NCBI GenBank assembly: GCA_964016985.1
Contig: OZ024826.1
Location: forward strand, 57,783,735 to 57,847,734
Length of the DNA stretch: 64,000 nt
Direction: 5' to 3'
Origin: Anodontia alba
Lineage: Eukaryota > Mollusca > Bivalvia > Lucinida > Lucinidae
Shown: one piece after another, positions 54,401 through 60,400 of the stretch
Numbering within the stretch: position 1 is the first letter of the stretch
How the letters are laid out: every line of letters begins with the position of its first letter
The notes under the pieces: model-generated
The model's database searches: none
The model's input: only the letters and a program-made list of their open reading frames with translations
Told to the model about the DNA's origin: nothing
Made by a program: the position numbers and the translations under genes

Positions 54401-57400
54401 AGAGGTGGACACTGGCTCTGATCCATGAAAGCAAGGCTGTACAAGTGCATGCAAACATATGCATTGTTATATGACTGCCTGCAAAGGCCTTCTCTGATTC
54501 GCTGAATGGCTGTAACAGCTTTTACAAATCCTGATGTTTGCTAAACTTAGGTGCTGTTTGTTAAAAGTAGCCTGGCTAAGGTCAAGGACTGGTCAACGTC
54601 ACTTTTGTCACTGCTGCCAGACAGCTAAAAATATTCATAGAACAAATCATCTGGCTAAGGTCAAGGACCAGTCAACATCATTTTGTCACTTCTGACAGAC
54701 AGCTGAAAAAAGTTATATAACAAATACCCTGGCTAAGGTCAAGGACTGCTCAACATCACTTTTGTCACTGCTGCCAGATAGCTAAAAAGTAGTCATATAA
54801 CAAAACAATTGATGCATTCTATTGAGGTTAGCATCAGGATTTATCAATCTTCGAAAGTGATGTTCTCCTCAGCTTCACCTCAGTTAAAAATTCACTTTCT
54901 CAGGTTGACAAATTCTGATGTTAACCTCAATAGAATGCATCAATTGTATAGTGCCAGCCAAATATAACTGAAACATTGTTCAAAATGTAAAACGTCCACC
55001 ACAAGAGATGGAAGAGAGTTTGATATTTGATTGTGTAAGGGCTAACTGTATGAGTATATCTCACCCCAGTAGTGTGGAGATACATCAATTTTAGTGCTGC
55101 CATCTCTCTGTTCATCCATTCATCACAACTCATGCCTGCTCCATATTTTTATACCTTCAAATCTCTCGAGAGATTTTCATATAGCTTGAGACAGTTGTAA
55201 ACCATGCTGACATAACATGCAGAACCAACAACCTGACCATTTGTGCCATGGTTATGATAAAAATCCAGTCAAATTTTTGTGACCCAATTTTTTTGTTCAT
55301 TTCCTATCTTTTAAGGGCTTGGTGGATTGTTGTGGAACTTAATTAAATTGTTTACAGTGTGTATAAATCTGGCCCGCTGATTGCTCCAGTTCAAGCGTAA
55401 GTAAACAAAATCAGGCAAAGAAATATTACACATATTGCTGTCTGTTACAATGGTCATTACACACACAGCTGACACTATTGTGACCTGTCCAGTGAAAGGC
55501 CAGTTAGCAGTTCATTTGTAATGCCCAGACTCAGTTGCACATGTCTGGGTTTCTTTTGCGGTATCTTCTTACTTTTGATAATTTGTAATTATAACATACA
55601 TGAAATTTGATCATATCAGTAGGATAAAATCAATATATTATAATAGATATAAGCATTTTATAACCCGAAATTCATTATAATCTTAAATGTAGGCACAAAG
55701 CTAAAACTGATTAACTCATGTTATCCAAAAAATTGTAATGCCCAAGCTTCATCCAAAGCTATTAACCATTTGTCAACCAAGCTTCCCATAAAGATTTTTA
55801 GAAAACACGCTCTATAAGTATGTCTGACTTTGTTGTTTTTGGGGGGGTGGGTTTTGTGTGTGTGTAACAGTGCAGTGGTCTGACCTCATCTGACTCAAAG
55901 TAGTTTTTCCTGAATAATAGAAATCATTGTATTTTATTGAGCTAGATTGAATATCATATGTGGGCATACAGAATTCATAAACCAGCCATGCTGACCAAAG
56001 GTTAAAAACATATGTGGACACACAGAATTCATAAACCAGCCATGCTGACCAAAGGTTAAGATTAAAATTCAAGGTTAAATGCTAGTAATTTGAAATAATA
56101 TTTGCTCATAAAACTCATTCATGAAAAATTGTTCAGCATATGGTCATAGTGTGCATAATTTATAATCAGGCTGCATAAGGTCAAGGTCAACGTCAGACGT
56201 TTTTTGGCCATATTTATACCCACAGTAAAGGAAGTTTCGAAGCGGGGTATATACCGTAATAACCCCAAGCATTGGGACAGGCATGTCTGTGAAAAAAGTT
56301 TAGACCCTGATCAGATGCTGCAGAATGCGGAGTCTGATTAGGGTCTGAACTGTTTGCCATGAATCCAACAAGTATTAGACACAGCATCAGGTAATAAAAT
56401 GGATGTTCATGGATTGTCACAAAACATTTGTAAAATGTTTATATCTTAGAGTTGGTATGCAGAACCCACAACCCAGTCATGTTAGTCAAAGATCATTATA
56501 AAACTTAGGTCAGATGCTTCTTAGCTGAAATTGTTTCCCCACATCCCCAACTAACCCCTCTTTGACAGATTTTTGTAGATCACCTTATTGTCATGATAGG
56601 TAAAACCCATGACCCCTCTATGTTGCTTCAAGGTCAAGGTAAAACAAATCCCATATACAAAGGTTTTGTGCCCACTCCATGTCTTCTAAAGCCCTTGATA
56701 GAGTCTTTGAAATATTGATTATATTATGTATATCTATGAGCTGATGGGCAAAGGAATTTAAACATCTCACCTGAAGGGTGTCTACCACTGTGACTATAGT
56801 ACTGCTGGGGGACATATGTTGTTATTTCAAAAACAACCTTTAATTTTGTCTTTTTAGGATGTGGTTGTGTCCCTAGAAAACTTGGCCTTCCCACCTGCCT
56901 GGCGAGAGTTGTTCCAGAAAGCTGGTGTTCCAGAAGAAGCTTTACATAATATTGAGTCCACTCGCACCCTGATAAACCTTGTCACCACCACTCTGGATTC
57001 TAATTCTTTTAAGAGTTTCATGATATCAGATTCAAAAGTAGAAAGAGGATCATCCAGGGAAACATCTTCTGACACCTCAGGGGACACCACTGCAAGTACT
57101 TGCATTCAGAGAAAAACAACTGATAAAAACACAGATGGATGGGAAAGTGATACTGTTAGTGAAATTAGTGAAATACCAACAGAACATCAGTCAGAATTTT
57201 CTTTAGGTACCTTAAGAGAAAGTTCAGATGAGAGTACCTATGATACTGCCAGAGAAACTGTTACTGAAAATACAAACTATGAAGACAGTTCAGAATTAAG
57301 CTCTGATGATAGTGTTGTGTTGCCAATTTCTAGTCAAAGAAAATCCCCTCGTAAAAAATTAAATGTGTTTGTACCAAGTTTGAAGCTGTCCATGACAAGC

Positions 57401-60400
57401 CCTATTGCAGACACTGCAAAAGATGAAAGTTCAAAATTTGACTGGGTCTCTATCTCACTGGATGACAGAACTTGTGGTGAAGAAAGAATAAGTCACACAT
57501 ACAGTCCAAACAAACAAACTACTCACCTTAATTTATCAGACAGCAGTAATGCAGTCACACCATTAAGTTTAAGCGCAAGACCAAAAGAGAAGAAGTCGTG
57601 GCAAGAAAAGGCCAAAGAAATGGATGAATATTTGATGAGGGAATCCATAAATAACAGACGTCCTTCCTCTCCTATAAGAAAGAGACTGTCACTTACAAAG
57701 AAACTTGCTGAAAGAACATCTAAATCTCTAGATACTGACCAAACACTAGGTAACAGAATCAGATCTCTAGATGCTGAAAGTATGATGGTTGATAAAATTC
57801 CATACACTGAGAGGCAGACAAGAATTGGTTTGAATGATTCAAATAATTTGACATCACTCAGCAGAAAACTTGCAGACTTGAATTCTAAGTCTCTAGACCC
57901 TGTTGAAAACAAACTGCTGACATCTAATGGACAATTTAGAAAGGTTTTAGATGATGACTTAACTTTGATGAGACATACAAACTCTGATGAACCCGTACGG
58001 GTGACTCTGAATGAACCTGGAGGTTTAGGAGTGACTAGAGACTCAAGACCGGTAGGATTTAATATGGATAAATCTTATGACAGTTTTTATAGCTTACCAG
58101 TAAATAATTTACAAACAAACTTACTGGACAATAATCTTCAACCCAAAGATGGCTCCTTTAGGAAATCTGAAGTTGTGCTGCACAAAAGTGGTTCTTTTAC
58201 AAAATCTAAAGATGTTTTAGATTTACTCGAAACTCAGATTAAACATACAACAAAAACACTTGAAGAGATGGAACAGGAGTCTTCTACTGCTGCTTTCGAT
58301 CCTGTTATTGATAACAAAACAACATTTAAAGTTGAGTTGAAAGCAGCTGTAGGAACCAAACAGTCCAGGGACTTTATTGAGCAAACTGAAGGTAGTCAGC
58401 AGTCTAAAGAACATGTTGTTTCAAACAAAGCCCTAAGAAGTACAGGTGTACAGACAGCTAATAGTATTCATAAACGTAATACTAAAGCCCAAGTTTCATC
58501 TAAACAAGACAGTTTAGAAGAGTATCATAAGTTTTTACAAAAAGAAATCTTACATGATTCTGGTGGCAGCATAGAAGACATAAAGAAATCTTTGGTTGAA
58601 AAAGGGGATGTTAGAAATTCTACCTTAAATGATGCTGAGAAAATTGTTGATAAAGATGCCAAGAAGGAAGTGGAATCAACAGATGTTGAAAAGGTTGAAG
58701 ATACTGAGGCAAAGAAAGAAGAGGAAAAGGAAAGTATAAGGGTAGTTCTTAATCCTGATGATGTCGGCAAGAAACCTGTGAAAACACCAAGAAGGAGTAA
58801 AATGAAAGAGTGTAAGAGTCCTCAAGAAATGAACAATGTTAATGGATATAGTGCAGATAAACCATTAACTGATGATTTAAATGATGAATTTAAGACAAGT
58901 GAAAGTGCTTTTGATATTATTGCTAGTTCTGTTGATGAGCCATTAGAACTGGAGGATAAAACAGAATGTGTGTCAAAAAGAAATGATGAGGTTGAGAAAT
59001 CTGCTCCCTTTGTGTCTGTAACAGATAGTTTACAAGTAAATGAAGCAGGTTTGAATGAAGATACAAAAGAATTAAAACAAGTGTGTACTGAAACCAGTGA
59101 TAAAGATAAGAACTTAACTATTAGTATTATAAAGAAAACAGGAACTAATCTAGGAAAGAGTAATTCCTCTGACACAGAAAAAGTTAAATTGTTACCCAAA
59201 GAAGAACACTGGAAACAGTTATCTGAAAAACCAAAGACTGCAGATGTAATGAAAAATGCAGTAAATAAGGGCAAAATAACAACTGATGTAGAAAATAAGA
59301 TGAAATTGCCAGCAAAGCCAAAAAAGACTATAAGAGTGAAGTTGAAAAAAGATCCTCTTGTGCCTGTAGTGAGTGAAGAGCCCTCCTCACCAGTACCTCC
59401 TGCCCCTCCACCCCCACCCCCACCCCCTGGCAGCTTTTCTATGTCAAACATATCATTCAGTAAACGTGTACAGCTTCCAAGACCTGCTGCTAGCATGGCA
59501 GATGAACTGAAACTTAGAGTTGCAAGCTGGCAAAGTAGGTCATTTCAGAAAAGCATTGTGAAATCAAAACATGAACCACAAAAGCATAAAGCTATCACCC
59601 AAAGCAGAGGTTTTCCAGCTGTGTCCAAGAAATATTTAGATTCTGTTGCGGAAGATGATATCCAGTTAGAAGACTCACTTGATGATTTTGAGCTCTCCGA
59701 TGATCAGATATCAGCACACCAAGGCACAGTTCTAGCTCCACAGCAATCAGATGGACTTCCAGCATTTGCTGTTCAGTCACTGGAGTTGCGTGATCAGAAA
59801 GAACACCTGAGGTCCATATCGAAACCACATCCTGACCAACTAGATGATCTCAGTCATGTGAGCCAGGAACAGCTCTCGTCCATAGCTGAACTGCTGAGAA
59901 AGGTATACAAGACTTTTCAGCTGTGCTACAGCAGAGAAATTTGTAGTTTTTTGTTTCTTTTTACTTTATTGCAGACACTGTATATACTCTAAATATTGGG
60001 GCATCATAACTGCTTACCATACTTGTCCTATAATTTGTAAAAGTATGTTCCACTACCTACTGATGTGTTTAAAATTTTGCTGGACAAGTGGCAAACAGTG
60101 TAGCCCTGATCAGATGTCTCATTCTGCAGCATCTGATCTGGGACTACACACTTTGCTCAGATCTGTCTGTCCCAATACTTCGGGTTATTACAGTAAGTTC
60201 ATTTTTTGCCAGTTATTGTATTTGCCATTTTGTCAGTTCAAAAGTGCCATGAGTTAAAGAAAAACATATTTCCCATAAAATGCATGTATGTGTATTATGA
60301 TATTTTTCTTAACAGACAGACCTATGCAAACGGTGTAGATCCATATTGGACACTTTAGAATGGAGCATCGGATCCTGTCTGCACTGTTTGCCACTCTTCT

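Noticed and set aside
58822..59496. 224-codon open frame on the minus strand
   Set aside because: It is the antisense of the low-complexity part of kinase exon 14, which has correct splice sites and phase on the plus strand. Poly-Gly in the antisense frame mirrors the Pro run.
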